Shown one piece after another: positions 17,306 to 26,023 of a stretch of 64,000 nucleotides of DNA (its first letter is position 1; every line of letters starts with the position of its first letter). The notes below the pieces were generated by a model. That model searched no databases and was not told where the DNA came from. It saw nothing but the letters and a program-made list of their open reading frames with translations. The stretch is from positions 3,658,001 through 3,722,000 of the forward strand of contig NZ_AP024643.1 in the NCBI RefSeq assembly GCF_019977195.1, given 5' to 3'. The translations under genes were made by a program, and so were the position numbers. The stretch comes from Arthrobacter sp. StoSoilA2. GTDB taxonomy: Bacteria; Actinomycetota; Actinomycetes; Actinomycetales; Micrococcaceae.

Positions 17306-18409
17306 TTAGCTGCTCCGGTCCACCACTGCGTGCGCGAAGTTGGTCAGCGACGTCTTAACAACGCCCTCAGGCAGCGGCGCCAGAGCCGAAATGGCCTCCG
17401 AAGACCACTGGCGGGCGATCTTCCAGGATTCGGTGGTCACAGGGTGTTCGCGCAAACCAGCCACAGCATCGGCAAGGGCGGCGTCGGACGTCAAGTCGCC
17501 GTCCACCAACTCCAGCAGGGCAGCCGCTGAGGAATCCCCCGCTGCAGCATCCCGGCGGAGCAGGAGTACAGGCAAGGTGGGCACGCCTTCGCGGAGGTCG
17601 GTGCCCGGGGACTTGCCGGACTTGACCTTCACGCCGGTGACATCGATGACGTCGTCGGCAAGCTGGAAGGCCACGCCCACCTTCTCGCCGTACTCAACCA
17701 AGACGTCCTCGTATGTGGGATCGGCACCGGCGAAGATTGCGCCAAGTTGGCCGGAGGCTGCAACCAGGGAGCCGGTCTTGTCGGCGATGACGGAGAGGTA
17801 GTGCTCCACGGCGTCTTCGTCCTCGCGCGGGCCCACGGTTTCATGGAGCTGGCCGAGGCAAAGGCGTTCGAAGGTGCGGGCCTGGATGCCGAGGGCACGG
17901 GAGCCGAGCTCGGAGACGAGGATGGAGGCGCGGGCAAAGATGAGGTCGCCGGTGAGGATGGCCACCGAGTTGCCCCACACTTCATGGGCCGTCGGGGCGC
18001 CGCGGCGGAAGGGTGCGGAGTCCATGACGTCGTCGTGGTACAGGGTTGCAAGGTGCGTCAGTTCAACCACAACTGCCGCCTGGACCACCTCGGGACGGGA
18101 CGCATCTCCCAGGTGTGCGCACAACAATGTGAGCAGCGGACGGATACGCTTGCCGCCGGCTTCCACCAGGTGGCGCGACGTTGCGTCAGCCAGGGGGTCC
18201 GAGTTGGAGATCGCTTCGCGCAGCTTCTTTTCCACGCGGGCCAGGTTGGTGGTGATGGCTGGGCCGAGTTCGGCGTCGCCGGCGATGGCGGCAAAACCGG
18301 CGGGCAGCTGGAGCCCTGTGGCGATGGCGGTGGTGTTGGGGGCAGGCTCAACAGTGTCCGGCAGGCCGTGCCCGGCATGCGTCCAGCTGTGTTCGGCAGA
18401 ATTCGTCAC
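17306..18409 (-). CDS. hepT: Polyprenyl diphosphate synthase (menaquinone side chain)
   Basis: A 367-residue trans-prenyltransferase that builds the isoprenoid chain (probably C40-C50) later attached to the menaquinone ring. The first aspartate-rich motif is D126DVMD in TLYHDDVMDSA; the second is QLADDVIDVTG. GGKRIRP upstream binds diphosphate. An N-terminal extension of about 40 residues precedes the conserved core. The start is a GTG 9 bp after the menJ stop. Gene order menG-menJ-hepT on the minus strand supports a menaquinone role over an undecaprenyl or carotenoid role. Chain length cannot be read directly. Confidence 0.88.
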   Translation of the reverse strand: MTNSAEHSWTHAGHGLPDTVEPAPNTTAIATGLQLPAGFAAIAGDAELGPAITTNLARVEKKLREAISNSDPLADATSRHLVEAGGKRIRPLLTLLCAHLGDASRPEVVQAAVVVELTHLATLYHDDVMDSAPFRRGAPTAHEVWGNSVAILTGDLIFARASILVSELGSRALGIQARTFERLCLGQLHETVGPREDEDAVEHYLSVIADKTGSLVAASGQLGAIFAGADPTYEDVLVEYGEKVGVAFQLADDVIDVTGVKVKSGKSPGTDLREGVPTLPVLLLRRDAAAGDSSAAALLELVDGDLTSDAALADAVAGLREHPVTTESWKIARQWSSEAISALAPLPEGVVKTSLTNFAHAVVDRSS

Positions 18410-18418
18410 GGCTTAACC

Positions 18419-19762
18419 CTAACTAGTTGTTGCGGAAACCGCGGTGTCGGAGTCTGCCGCCTTAAAAGGACGGACAGGGGAAGTGTTGGACGTGGCCGGG
18501 ACGAGCATCTCAAGGACGCGGATTACGCGATCTTCGAAGCCCTTCGCGGACGGGTCCGTAAGGTTTGCGAGCATACGCACCACGAAGCGCATCAGCATCG
18601 GAATGGGCATGCCCGTGCGCAGTGCGAGCTTCATGACGGCCGGCTTCCCGATCAAGGAAGCAAACATTCGACCCAAAGTGAAGTGCGATCCCCACTGGTC
18701 CCGCACATAGTCCGCGTACCGCGAAAGGTGGGCGTCGGCGTCGTCGGCGGTCCATCCGGCGGAAGCGGAACGTGAAGCAGAGTCAATAAGGAACTCAGCC
18801 GCGAACCGGGCCGACTCCATGGCGTAGGAGATACCCTCGCCGTTGAAGGGGGACACCATGCCACCGGCGTCGCCCAGCAGGAGCAGTCCGGGTGAGTAGT
18901 GCGGCGTGCGGTTGAAGCCCATGGGCAGCGCGGCGCCACGGATCTCCCCCACTTGGTTCTCAGGCGTGAAGCCCCAATCGGCGGGCATTCCAGCCGTCCA
19001 TTCGCGCAGGACCTGCTTGTAATCCAGCTTGCCGAATTCCTTGGAAGAGTTCAGTATTCCGAGGCCAACATTGGACGTGCCGTCGCCGACCCCAAACACC
19101 CAGCCGTAGCCGGGCAGCGGCTTGCCGGACTTGCCGGGGAGCTCCAGCCAGCCTTCCATCCAGTCGTCTTCATGCCTGGGAGATGTGAAGTAAGTTCGCA
19201 CGGCGACGCCCAACGGACGGTCATCACGCTTGTGCATACCCAGCGACACGGCGGTTCGCGTGGAGTTGCCGTCCGCAGCGAGTACGACGTCGGCATGGAA
19301 GTCGCGCGTTTCGCCCGTCTTGCGTCCGGACTCGTCGAGGATGGACGCCCGTGCGCCGATGACGCGGCCGTCGTCGGACTGCAGGGCGGACGTGACGCTG
19401 TGGCGTTCAAGCACGACGGCGCCCGCGGCCTGTGCGTGACGGGCCAACTCTTCGTCGAAGCCCAGCCGGGTCCGAATCAGTCCGTAGGTAGGAAAGTCTG
19501 AAACCTCCGGCCAAGGCAGCTCGATGGTACGGCCGCCAGCAATGAGTCGAAGACCCTTGTTTCGGCGCCAGCCCTCGGACTCGGCATGCGGCAATCCGAG
19601 CTTCTGGATTTCACGGACCGCGCGCGGGGTGAGACCGTCGCCGCAGACTTTTTCGCGGGGAAAGGAGGTCTTCTCCAGGACTGTGACATCAATGCCGGCC
19701 TGGGCGAGGTAATACGCGGCGGTGGACCCGGCGGGTCCCGCGCCAACAATCAGTACTTTCAC
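18419..19762 (-). CDS. menJ: Geranylgeranyl-reductase family flavoprotein, probable menaquinone reductase
   Basis: A 447-residue FAD-dependent oxidoreductase. The N terminus VLIVGAGPAGSTAAYYLAQAG is the ADP-binding fold, followed by EKVCGDGLTPRAV, the conserved CGG-like motif of the family, and LLLGDAGGMVSPFNGEGISYA holds the second FAD motif. In mycobacteria the homologue MenJ saturates one isoprene unit of menaquinone. The setting between menG and hepT makes that the best call here. Twenty-two bp separate it from menG. A role in carotenoid or archaeal-type lipid reduction is less likely. Confidence 0.85.
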   Translation of the reverse strand: MKVLIVGAGPAGSTAAYYLAQAGIDVTVLEKTSFPREKVCGDGLTPRAVREIQKLGLPHAESEGWRRNKGLRLIAGGRTIELPWPEVSDFPTYGLIRTRLGFDEELARHAQAAGAVVLERHSVTSALQSDDGRVIGARASILDESGRKTGETRDFHADVVLAADGNSTRTAVSLGMHKRDDRPLGVAVRTYFTSPRHEDDWMEGWLELPGKSGKPLPGYGWVFGVGDGTSNVGLGILNSSKEFGKLDYKQVLREWTAGMPADWGFTPENQVGEIRGAALPMGFNRTPHYSPGLLLLGDAGGMVSPFNGEGISYAMESARFAAEFLIDSASRSASAGWTADDADAHLSRYADYVRDQWGSHFTLGRMFASLIGKPAVMKLALRTGMPIPMLMRFVVRMLANLTDPSAKGFEDRVIRVLEMLVPATSNTSPVRPFKAADSDTAVSATTS

Positions 19763-19784
19763 GTCGTCCTAAATAAGTGGCACG

Positions 19785-20555
19785 TCAGGTGGGCTGGCTG
19801 CCGGACCGGCGCGGTTTGATCTGGCGGCGAAGCTTGGCCACGGGCACGCTTTCGCGGTGCTCGGCCGGCTTCTGCGCGCGATGTACGGCAACGATGCCGC
19901 CGCTGAGGTTGCGGTAGGTGATGTCCGTCCAGCCAGCGTCGCTGAGCCACTGGGCAAGGTGGTCCTGGTCCGGCCAGGCGCGGATCGACTCTGCCAGGTA
20001 GACGTAGGCATCCGGGTTGGAGGAGACCTTGGTGGCGATGGCCGGGAGGGCGCGCATCAGGTATTCGGTGTAGAGGTTGCGCCACAGCGGCACCACGGGG
20101 TGCGAAAATTCCGCGATGACCAGCCGGCCGCCGGGCTTGGTGACGCGCAGCATTTCCTCGAGGGCTTTGCGCGGTTCAACAACATTCCGCAGGCCGAAGG
20201 AAATGGTGGCAGCGTCAAAGCTGTTGTCCGCGAACGGCAGGTTGGTGGCATCCCCGGCGATGAAGTCGATGTCCGGGCGGCGGCGTTTGCCCACTTTGAG
20301 CATGCCCAGAGAGAAGTCGCAGGCCACGACATCCACGCCGGCATCGGCGTACGGTTCGCTTGAGGTGCCCGTTCCAGCGGCGAGGTCCAGGACCTTCTGG
20401 CCCACCTTCACATCCATGGCATCGACCACGATGCGGCGCCACCGACGCGTCTGCCCCATGGAGAGGACGTCATTCACGACGTCGTATTTGGGGGCGACAT
20501 CGTCAAACATCGTCGCAACTTCGTCCGGACGCTTTTCCAAGGATGCTCGGTTCAC
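19785..20555 (-). CDS. menG: Demethylmenaquinone methyltransferase
   Basis: A 256-residue SAM-dependent methyltransferase (UbiE/MenG family) that performs the last ring methylation of menaquinone. Motif I is VLDLAAGTGTSS. The family signatures YDVVNDVLSMGQTRRWR near the N terminus and RVTKPGGRLVIAEFSHP later are both present. It is the first gene of the menG-menJ-hepT operon and is divergent from menF, with about 90 bp between the starts. Confidence 0.93.
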   Translation of the reverse strand: MNRASLEKRPDEVATMFDDVAPKYDVVNDVLSMGQTRRWRRIVVDAMDVKVGQKVLDLAAGTGTSSEPYADAGVDVVACDFSLGMLKVGKRRRPDIDFIAGDATNLPFADNSFDAATISFGLRNVVEPRKALEEMLRVTKPGGRLVIAEFSHPVVPLWRNLYTEYLMRALPAIATKVSSNPDAYVYLAESIRAWPDQDHLAQWLSDAGWTDITYRNLSGGIVAVHRAQKPAEHRESVPVAKLRRQIKPRRSGSQPT

Positions 20556-20646
20556 CCTGCAATTGTCTCAGACATTCAGCCGACTTTGCTGCGCTGTAGA
20601 ACTCGGCTCAGGTTCTGGCGGCACGCGGGAGTACTGTTGTTCCATC

Positions 20647-22011
20647 ATGACGAGCACGCTCCGTACCTTGACAGTCCCCCTCGATGTCGAATCATCCTCC
20701 GGGGGGCTGCCGTCGTTTCTGGTCCGGGACGACGTCCTCTGCTGGTCACGCCGCGAAGCCGGTCTGGTGGGGTACGGCGAGCTGACACGGTTCAACGCCT
20801 CGGGACCTGAGCGCTTCCTTGAGGCTGATATCTGGTGGCGGCACCTCATTCTTGAGGCCGAAATCATCGATCACGTGGAGATCCCGGGCACTGGCCCGGT
20901 TGCGTTCGGCTCGTTCGCTTTTTCCAAGATGTCCCCGCACGTTTCCCGGCTGATCGTCCCTGAGATGGTGGTCGGCATCCGCGATGGCCGCGCTTGGGCC
21001 ACCCAACTGACTTTCGACGACGCCGAGCTCACCGAGACGGGCGTCCTCGCCGCCCTGGACCGCTGGCTGAACAGCACCGACCCATATGAAGCCGATGGTG
21101 AGGCCACTACGCCAGGAGGGTCCGACGTCGGGCTGTCACCTGACGCTTTTTCGCCCAACGGTGCGGCTGGTTACCTCAGCCGGGGGTCGTTGAGCGAAAC
21201 GGATTGGATGCAGGCCGTCTCCAACGGCGTGGCGGAAATCCGCACCGGCAAGCTGGAGAAACTTGTTTTGGCGCGCGACGTCGTAGCCAACCTTCCTGCC
21301 GGCGTGAACGCTGCGGAGGTGCTACGCCAGCTGGCGGCACGGTACCGGGAATGCTGGACGTATGGCGTTGACGGCCTGGTGGGTGCGACACCGGAAATGC
21401 TGATTCAGGTGGAGGGTCGCACGGCTCAGGCCCGTGTGCTGGCCGGCACGTTGGATCGACGCGACGCCGAAGGTGTGGACGGATCCCCCATGGCCTACGC
21501 CGAGCGGGTTCTGGCCGGATCTGAAAAGCAGCGCCACGAGCATGAGATTGCGATTGATTCGCTGACCCGCCAGCTGGCGCCGTTTTCCGAGGCGATGAAC
21601 TCCCACAGCGAGCCCTTCATTCTGGAACTGCCCAACGTGTGGCATCTGGCCTCGGACGTCAAAGCCGAGCTTGCTGATATTGAAGGTCATGTGCCCACGT
21701 GCTTGGCCCTGATCAACGCACTGCATCCAACCGCGGCAGTGTGCGGAACGCCTACTTTGGTGGCCGGTGCGCTGATCCGGAAACTGGAGCACCTGGACCG
21801 TGGCCCCTACGCCGGGCCGGTGGGTTGGCTTGATGCTGCCGGCAATGGCGAATGGGGCATTGCCTTGCGCGGCGCGGTCATCGAGGACGCCAACACGGTG
21901 CGTCTTTACGCAGGTTGCGGGATCGTGGAAGGTTCACAGCCGGAGGCTGAGCTTGCCGAGACATGGGCCAAATTCCGGCCAATGCTCGAGGCCCTGGGGA
22001 TCCAGCGCTGA
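20647..22011 (+). CDS. menF: Isochorismate synthase
   Basis: A 454-residue chorismate-using enzyme that opens menaquinone synthesis by making isochorismate. The C-terminal chorismate-binding domain shows KLEKLVLARDV, the ETLxx-like CWTYGVDGLVGATPEMLI, HEHEIAIDSLTRQL, LHPTAAVCGTP and GPYAGPVGWLDAAGNGEW, with a normal set of catalytic acidic residues. The start ATG gives MTSTLRTLTVP; longer readings run antisense into menG. A siderophore role (EntC/DhbC) is possible for the family, but the divergent men genes favour menaquinone. Confidence 0.9.
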   Translation: MTSTLRTLTVPLDVESSSGGLPSFLVRDDVLCWSRREAGLVGYGELTRFNASGPERFLEADIWWRHLILEAEIIDHVEIPGTGPVAFGSFAFSKMSPHVSRLIVPEMVVGIRDGRAWATQLTFDDAELTETGVLAALDRWLNSTDPYEADGEATTPGGSDVGLSPDAFSPNGAAGYLSRGSLSETDWMQAVSNGVAEIRTGKLEKLVLARDVVANLPAGVNAAEVLRQLAARYRECWTYGVDGLVGATPEMLIQVEGRTAQARVLAGTLDRRDAEGVDGSPMAYAERVLAGSEKQRHEHEIAIDSLTRQLAPFSEAMNSHSEPFILELPNVWHLASDVKAELADIEGHVPTCLALINALHPTAAVCGTPTLVAGALIRKLEHLDRGPYAGPVGWLDAAGNGEWGIALRGAVIEDANTVRLYAGCGIVEGSQPEAELAETWAKFRPMLEALGIQR

Positions 22012-22059
22012 ATCTGGGATCTCAGACTGGGACTCGCGGGTGGCACTTGCATATTCGCT

Positions 22060-22124
22060 AAACTAGTTATCTGATAGTGAAACTAAGTTTCCTGTGATGC
22101 ACATCTCACGTTGGGCGCTACACT
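22060..22124 (+). promoter_or_regulatory. Probable control region of the amino-acid ABC operon
   Basis: Two short A/T-rich palindromes, AAACTAGTT and AAACTAAGTTT, are about 20 bp apart (two helical turns) around TATCTGATA, and TACACT further down could be a -10 element. The block sits 45-110 bp before the start of the binding-protein gene. It may be a repressor site; the regulator is unknown. Confidence 0.4.
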
Positions 22125-22169
22125 AAAACCGACTCAGCTCAGCATCCACTGCAACAAAAGGTAAAAAAC

Positions 22170-22970
22170 ATGCAGATCTCCCGTTCGGTTCTGTCCGGCA
22201 CCAAGATGGCCGCCGTGCTCGCAGCAGGCGCCCTGGCCCTGACCGCCTGCGGTGGCGCCTCCACCCCGGCTGCCTCGAGTGGCTCAGGCCCCAAGCTCAT
22301 CAACGCCGGCAAGCTCACTGTGTGCTCGGATGTCCCCTACGAGCCCTTCGAGTTCCAGAAGGACGGCAAGATCGTCGGCTTCGATATGGACATCGCCAAC
22401 GAAGTGGCCAAGGACCTCAAGGCCGAACTCAACGTGGTGGACAGCTCCTTCGAAGCAATCGAGACCGGCACTGCGCTGACTGGTTGCGACGTCTCCATCT
22501 CCTCAATCTCCATCACCGATGTCCGCAAGAACGTCATGGACTTCTCCAACCCGTACATGGACGACGACCTGACCCTCGTGGCTACCTCGTCCTCGGGCAT
22601 CAACAACCTTGACGGTGCCAAGGGCAAGAAGGTGGGCGTCCAGCAGGCCACCACCGGCGCCCAGTACGCCAAGGACAAGGGAATCGACGCCCAGCAGTTC
22701 GAGGACTCCGGCCTCCTGGTCCAGGCCCTCAAGGCAGGCACCATCGACGCCGCCGTCGGCAACCAGTCGGTTCTGGGTTATGCCATCATGGACGATTCCA
22801 AGCTCAAGCGCGTTGAAGACTACGCAACGGGCGAGAAGCTGGGAATCTCCATCAAGAAGGGCAACACCGCCATGGCTGACGCCGTCAATGCGACCCTGAA
22901 GCGCCTCACCGATGACGGCACCCTGAAGAAGTTCGAGACAACCTGGTTCGGCGAAGCAACCAAGAAGTAG
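22170..22970 (+). CDS. Amino-acid ABC transporter substrate-binding lipoprotein
   Basis: A 266-residue family-3 (polar amino acid) binding protein. The N terminus is a lipoprotein signal with lipobox LTAC, so C27 would be acylated and hold the protein on the outer face of the membrane. LTVCSDVPYEPFEFQKDGKI and VGFDMDIANEVAKDL are the standard opening of this family. The ligand-binding core ends near LKKFETTWFG. First gene of a three-gene importer. The ligand is not determined; glutamate/glutamine-type, cystine or arginine are all possible. Confidence 0.9.
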   Translation: MQISRSVLSGTKMAAVLAAGALALTACGGASTPAASSGSGPKLINAGKLTVCSDVPYEPFEFQKDGKIVGFDMDIANEVAKDLKAELNVVDSSFEAIETGTALTGCDVSISSISITDVRKNVMDFSNPYMDDDLTLVATSSSGINNLDGAKGKKVGVQQATTGAQYAKDKGIDAQQFEDSGLLVQALKAGTIDAAVGNQSVLGYAIMDDSKLKRVEDYATGEKLGISIKKGNTAMADAVNATLKRLTDDGTLKKFETTWFGEATKK

Positions 22971-22996
22971 TCCGAGCCCCGGCTCCCCAGAATCAC

Positions 22997-23050
22997 GCAG
23001 GCGGGCCCCGCAACGATCTGTTAAAGCAGTCCGTTCGGGGCCCCACCTGC
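22997..23050 (+). promoter_or_regulatory. Intercistronic hairpin between the binding-protein and permease genes
   Basis: GCAGGCGGGCCCCG pairs with CGGGGCCCCACCTGC (one bulge) across about 25 bases. There is no T-run. It lies in the 102-bp gap after the binding-protein gene and probably stabilises the upstream message or attenuates read-through, giving more binding protein than permease. Confidence 0.6.
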
Positions 23051-23072
23051 GCACTACGAATGTGAGAACACC

Positions 23073-23864
23073 ATGGCAATGACTGCACGTCAACGAGCCA
23101 AAGTCAGTCTGTACGTACAGGCCGGGATCTTCGTTGTGGCCCTGGCCGCAGTAATCCTCGCCGTGGATTGGAAGACCGTTGGAAACAGCGTCTTCAACTT
23201 CGCCAAAATCGGCCCGATGTTCCCCGACATCTTCCTGATCGGCCTCAAGAACACCCTCATCTACACGGCGCTTGCCTTCGTTGTGGGCCTCTCCGGTGGT
23301 CTGCTGCTCGCCCTGATGAAGCTCTCGTCCTTCCCCCTCTACCGCTGGCTCGCCACCGGTTACATCGAATTCTTCCGCGGCGTCCCCGCCCTGCTGGTCT
23401 TCATCGCCTTTGGCTACGGTGTTCCCCTGGCCTTCGGCGTCCAGTGGGACGTCAACATCGTGGTCATGGTTTCCCTGGGCATGGTGGCCTCCGCCTACAT
23501 CGCCGAAACCCTGCGCGCCGGCCTCCAGGCCGTGCCCAAGGGACAGATGGAAGCCGCCCGCTCCCTTGGCATGCCGCACTGGCGCGCGATGGTCTCCATC
23601 GTCATTCCGCAGGCGTTCAAAATCGTCCTGCCGCCGTTGACCAACGAGATCATCCTGCTCACCAAGGACTCCTCGCTGATCTACGTCCTGGGCCTCACCG
23701 CGTCCCAGTATGAGCTGACCAAGTTCGGCCGCGACGGCATCTCCAGCCTCGGAGCCGGCCTCACGCCGTTGCTTGTGGCGGGTGCCTTCTACCTGGTCAT
23801 CACCATCCCCTTGAGCCTCCTGGCACGGAAGTTCGAAAGCCGCTCCGCGCGGACGAAGCGATAG
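23073..23864 (+). CDS. Amino-acid ABC transporter permease
   Basis: A 263-residue membrane protein of the HisM/GlnP-type permease family with about five helices. LIYTALAFVVGLSGGLLLAL and YIEFFRGVPALLVFIAFGYG are characteristic. The EAA loop lies in MEAARSLGMPHWRAMVSIVIPQAFK, with the conserved PQAFK. It forms the channel for the lipoprotein-bound amino acid. The ATPase gene starts 11 bp after its stop. Only one permease gene is present, so the pore is probably a homodimer. Confidence 0.9.
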   Translation: MAMTARQRAKVSLYVQAGIFVVALAAVILAVDWKTVGNSVFNFAKIGPMFPDIFLIGLKNTLIYTALAFVVGLSGGLLLALMKLSSFPLYRWLATGYIEFFRGVPALLVFIAFGYGVPLAFGVQWDVNIVVMVSLGMVASAYIAETLRAGLQAVPKGQMEAARSLGMPHWRAMVSIVIPQAFKIVLPPLTNEIILLTKDSSLIYVLGLTASQYELTKFGRDGISSLGAGLTPLLVAGAFYLVITIPLSLLARKFESRSARTKR

Positions 23865-23875
23865 GCAGGACAGTC

Positions 23876-24670
23876 ATGAATAACTCCACCGGGAGCACCG
23901 CAGCCGTTCGCGCCGCAGGCGTGGACATCAAGGACCTCCGCAAGTCCTACGGCAACAATGAGGTTCTCAAAGGCATCTCGCTGACCGTTGAACCGGGCCA
24001 GGTCGTGTGCCTGATCGGGCCCTCGGGTTCCGGAAAGTCCACCCTCCTGCGCTGCGTGAACCTGCTTGAACACCCAAATGCGGGCACCATCAACGTAGGC
24101 AAGTTCGAGGCCACCGACCCCGACGTCGACCTCAACCGCATGCGTCAGAGCGTCGGCATGGTGTTCCAGCACTTCAACTTGTTCCCGCACCTGAGCGTGC
24201 TGGACAACTGCACCATCTCGCAGATGAAGGTCCTCAAGCGGTCCAAGTCCGAGGCCGCCGACGTCGCGCGCCGCAACCTCGAACGCGTTGGCCTTGGACA
24301 CCTGTCCGATCGTTTTCCGGACCAGCTCTCCGGTGGCCAGCAGCAGCGCGTAGCCATTGCACGCGCGCTGTCCATGGATCCGCAGCTGATGCTCTTCGAC
24401 GAGCCAACGTCCGCCCTTGACCCGGAGACGGTGGGTGACGTCCTGGCCGTCATGCGCAAACTGGCCCAGGAAGGCATGACCATGCTGGTGGTCACCCACG
24501 AGATGGGCTTTGCCCGCGAAGTGGCTGACCGCGTGGTCTTCATGGATGCCGGCGTCGTAGTGGAGGAAGGCCCGGCGGAACACGTCATCAGCGCCCCGTC
24601 CCAGCCGCGAACCAAGGAATTCCTGCGCCGCGTTCTGGACCCGACGCACATCGACGTCGTGGAGGACTGA
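23876..24670 (+). CDS. Amino-acid ABC transporter ATP-binding protein
   Basis: A 264-residue ATPase of the GlnQ/HisP family that energises the adjacent permease. Motifs: Walker A GPSGSGKST, Q-loop VFQHFNLFPHLSVL, signature LSGGQQQRVAIARAL, Walker B LMLFDEPTSALDPE and switch histidine MLVVTHEMGFA. About 15 extra residues precede the usual start. A strong palindromic terminator follows the gene. Confidence 0.92.
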   Translation: MNNSTGSTAAVRAAGVDIKDLRKSYGNNEVLKGISLTVEPGQVVCLIGPSGSGKSTLLRCVNLLEHPNAGTINVGKFEATDPDVDLNRMRQSVGMVFQHFNLFPHLSVLDNCTISQMKVLKRSKSEAADVARRNLERVGLGHLSDRFPDQLSGGQQQRVAIARALSMDPQLMLFDEPTSALDPETVGDVLAVMRKLAQEGMTMLVVTHEMGFAREVADRVVFMDAGVVVEEGPAEHVISAPSQPRTKEFLRRVLDPTHIDVVED

Positions 24671-24705
24671 CGCTTCGCCGCCGCGCAAATTCGCTGGCGC
24701 CGCGC

Positions 24706-24749
24706 AAACGGGAGGGCGACACCTATATGTGGGTGTCGCCCTCCCGTTT
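24706..24749. terminator. Terminator palindrome after the amino-acid ABC operon
   Basis: A perfect 18-bp inverted repeat (AAACGGGAGGGCGACACC and its complement) around an 8-base loop, ending in GTTTCTGTG. It lies between the plus-strand ABC operon and the minus-strand gntR gene, so it can serve both convergent transcripts. Confidence 0.85.
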
Positions 24750-24888
24750 CTGTGTCGCCGTAACTACCGCGAAATCCACTCGGTTCCCCGGCTATGCCCG
24801 TCTCGAAATACCAGCGTTTGAGGCATATCAGCTATGAGACTCGGGGGTTCCGAGCGTGACTGGATCTGAGCCGAGGAATGGCCGCCTT

Positions 24889-25755
24889 CTAGTGTGCTCC
24901 TCGTTCGAGATCTGCTAATTCTGATTCCAACTGCTGGGTCAGGTTCCGCAAGCGCCGGATGTGCTCTTGCGAGACGCGCCCAGGCTGGGTTGTGACTTGC
25001 GCATCGACGTCGAAGACCGTGTTGGGGCTGTGCCAGACGTTGAACCATTCGAGGCCGTGGCCGAGGGCGTCGCGAGTAACTCCCTGGAGCAGGAGCAGTG
25101 GTTCGCGGGTATTGATGTTCAGCCTTCGGGCCAGGTCAGAATCTGATGAGACTGCCTGTACTTGGCGGGGCCCGCCGGCGGGGTGGTATCCGTGGTCGCG
25201 CATCAGGCTCAGTAGCGACGCGTCTTCGAGCAGTTCGGCCGTGAAGTGCGGGAAGAAGTCTCGCGGGACCCACGTTCGCATGAATGCTACGGGAAGGTCA
25301 TCGAGGTAGCGGACCCGCTCGATTTTCCAGGTATTGGTGGTGTTGAGGGCGTCGATGCCCGGTTGGGGTGGTTCGGCGGGTTCCACGCTGATGACATGGG
25401 TGCGGAGGCGCTGGCCGTGCGCCGCGGCTTGTTCGTCCAGGCCGCCTGCGCGCTGCACGTGGCGTCGGAGCACGGGCGTCGATGCTACGACGCTGCCCCG
25501 GCCGCGTTGACGCCGGATCAGTCCAAGGTCAGAAAGTCCGGACAAAGCTTGGCGCACCACGCTGCGGGAGACCCCGAACTGCCTTTGCAGCTCTTCTTCT
25601 GTGGGCAATGAAGATCCTGGGGACAGTGCCATGTCCACGATCTGACGGTGAAGGATGTCCCGGATTTGAGCGTGGAGAGGACCGCCGCTGTCCCGGCTCA
25701 GTGGGCTGATGCGTCCCACCGGCTCCGCCGCTGCTTCTGCCGATTCCAAACTCAC
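24889..25755 (-). CDS. GntR/HutC family regulator with UTRA ligand domain
   Basis: A 288-residue DNA-binding repressor. The winged helix-turn-helix is at the N-terminal side (LHAQIRDILHRQIVDMALSP then LPTEEELQRQFGVSRSVVRQ), and the UTRA effector domain follows (ERVRYLDDLPVAFMRTWVP; LLLLQGVTRDALGHGLEWFN). I chose the GTG giving VSLESAEA because AAAGGAG stands five bases before it. A longer frame from 25848 has no such signal and would overlap the control region. It is divergent from the RuBisCO-like operon, and the palindrome at 25855-25879 between them is the likely binding site. The effector is probably a sugar acid or a phosphorylated intermediate of that pathway. Confidence 0.88.
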   Translation of the reverse strand: MSLESAEAAAEPVGRISPLSRDSGGPLHAQIRDILHRQIVDMALSPGSSLPTEEELQRQFGVSRSVVRQALSGLSDLGLIRRQRGRGSVVASTPVLRRHVQRAGGLDEQAAAHGQRLRTHVISVEPAEPPQPGIDALNTTNTWKIERVRYLDDLPVAFMRTWVPRDFFPHFTAELLEDASLLSLMRDHGYHPAGGPRQVQAVSSDSDLARRLNINTREPLLLLQGVTRDALGHGLEWFNVWHSPNTVFDVDAQVTTQPGRVSQEHIRRLRNLTQQLESELADLERGAH

Positions 25756-25829
25756 ATTGACTCCTTTGCCGCTGTCCAATCTTAGCCCTGAAGCCTCGGT
25801 CCGCGATGGGGACCATACAACAACCGGCC

Positions 25830-25858
25830 TTGACGTGATCCACACCACCTATTATTGT
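25830..25858 (+). promoter_or_regulatory. Promoter of the RuBisCO-like operon
   Basis: TTGACG (25830-25835) and TATTGT (25853-25858) are separated by exactly 17 bases, a good sigma-70/SigA-type match. The -10 element runs into the palindromic operator, which fits simple repression. The transcript would carry a leader of roughly 155 bases before the first gene. Confidence 0.7.
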
Positions 25859-25879
25859 ACGTATCAAAGGTACGTACAA
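25855..25879. promoter_or_regulatory. Perfect palindromic operator, probably for the divergent GntR regulator
   Basis: TTGTACGTA, seven bases, TACGTACAA: a perfect 9+9 inverted repeat with GT...AC symmetry as in many GntR/HutC sites. It covers the -10 and start region of the catabolic operon and lies about 100 bp before the regulator's own start, so it could control both directions. Confidence 0.78.
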
Positions 25880-26023
25880 CTTCGATCAACGGAATCACCG
25901 AAGATGCCGTGAAAGCGAAGTTCGAGTCACCTGCTTGAGCCCGCACTGGAGCGAGAGCGAAGTGAAAGTACCTGCAGGTGACATCGGATACGTAAGTTTC
26001 AAATCCCCCGAATTGGAGAGTCC

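Noticed and set aside
20077..20646. N-terminal extension of isochorismate synthase
   Set aside because: The added frame is antisense to menG; the ATG at 20647 begins the family-like protein.
24889..25848. Longer form of the GntR regulator starting at 25848
   Set aside because: The extra N-terminal residues are not family-like and would run into the promoter region; the GTG at 25755 has AAAGGAG at proper spacing.
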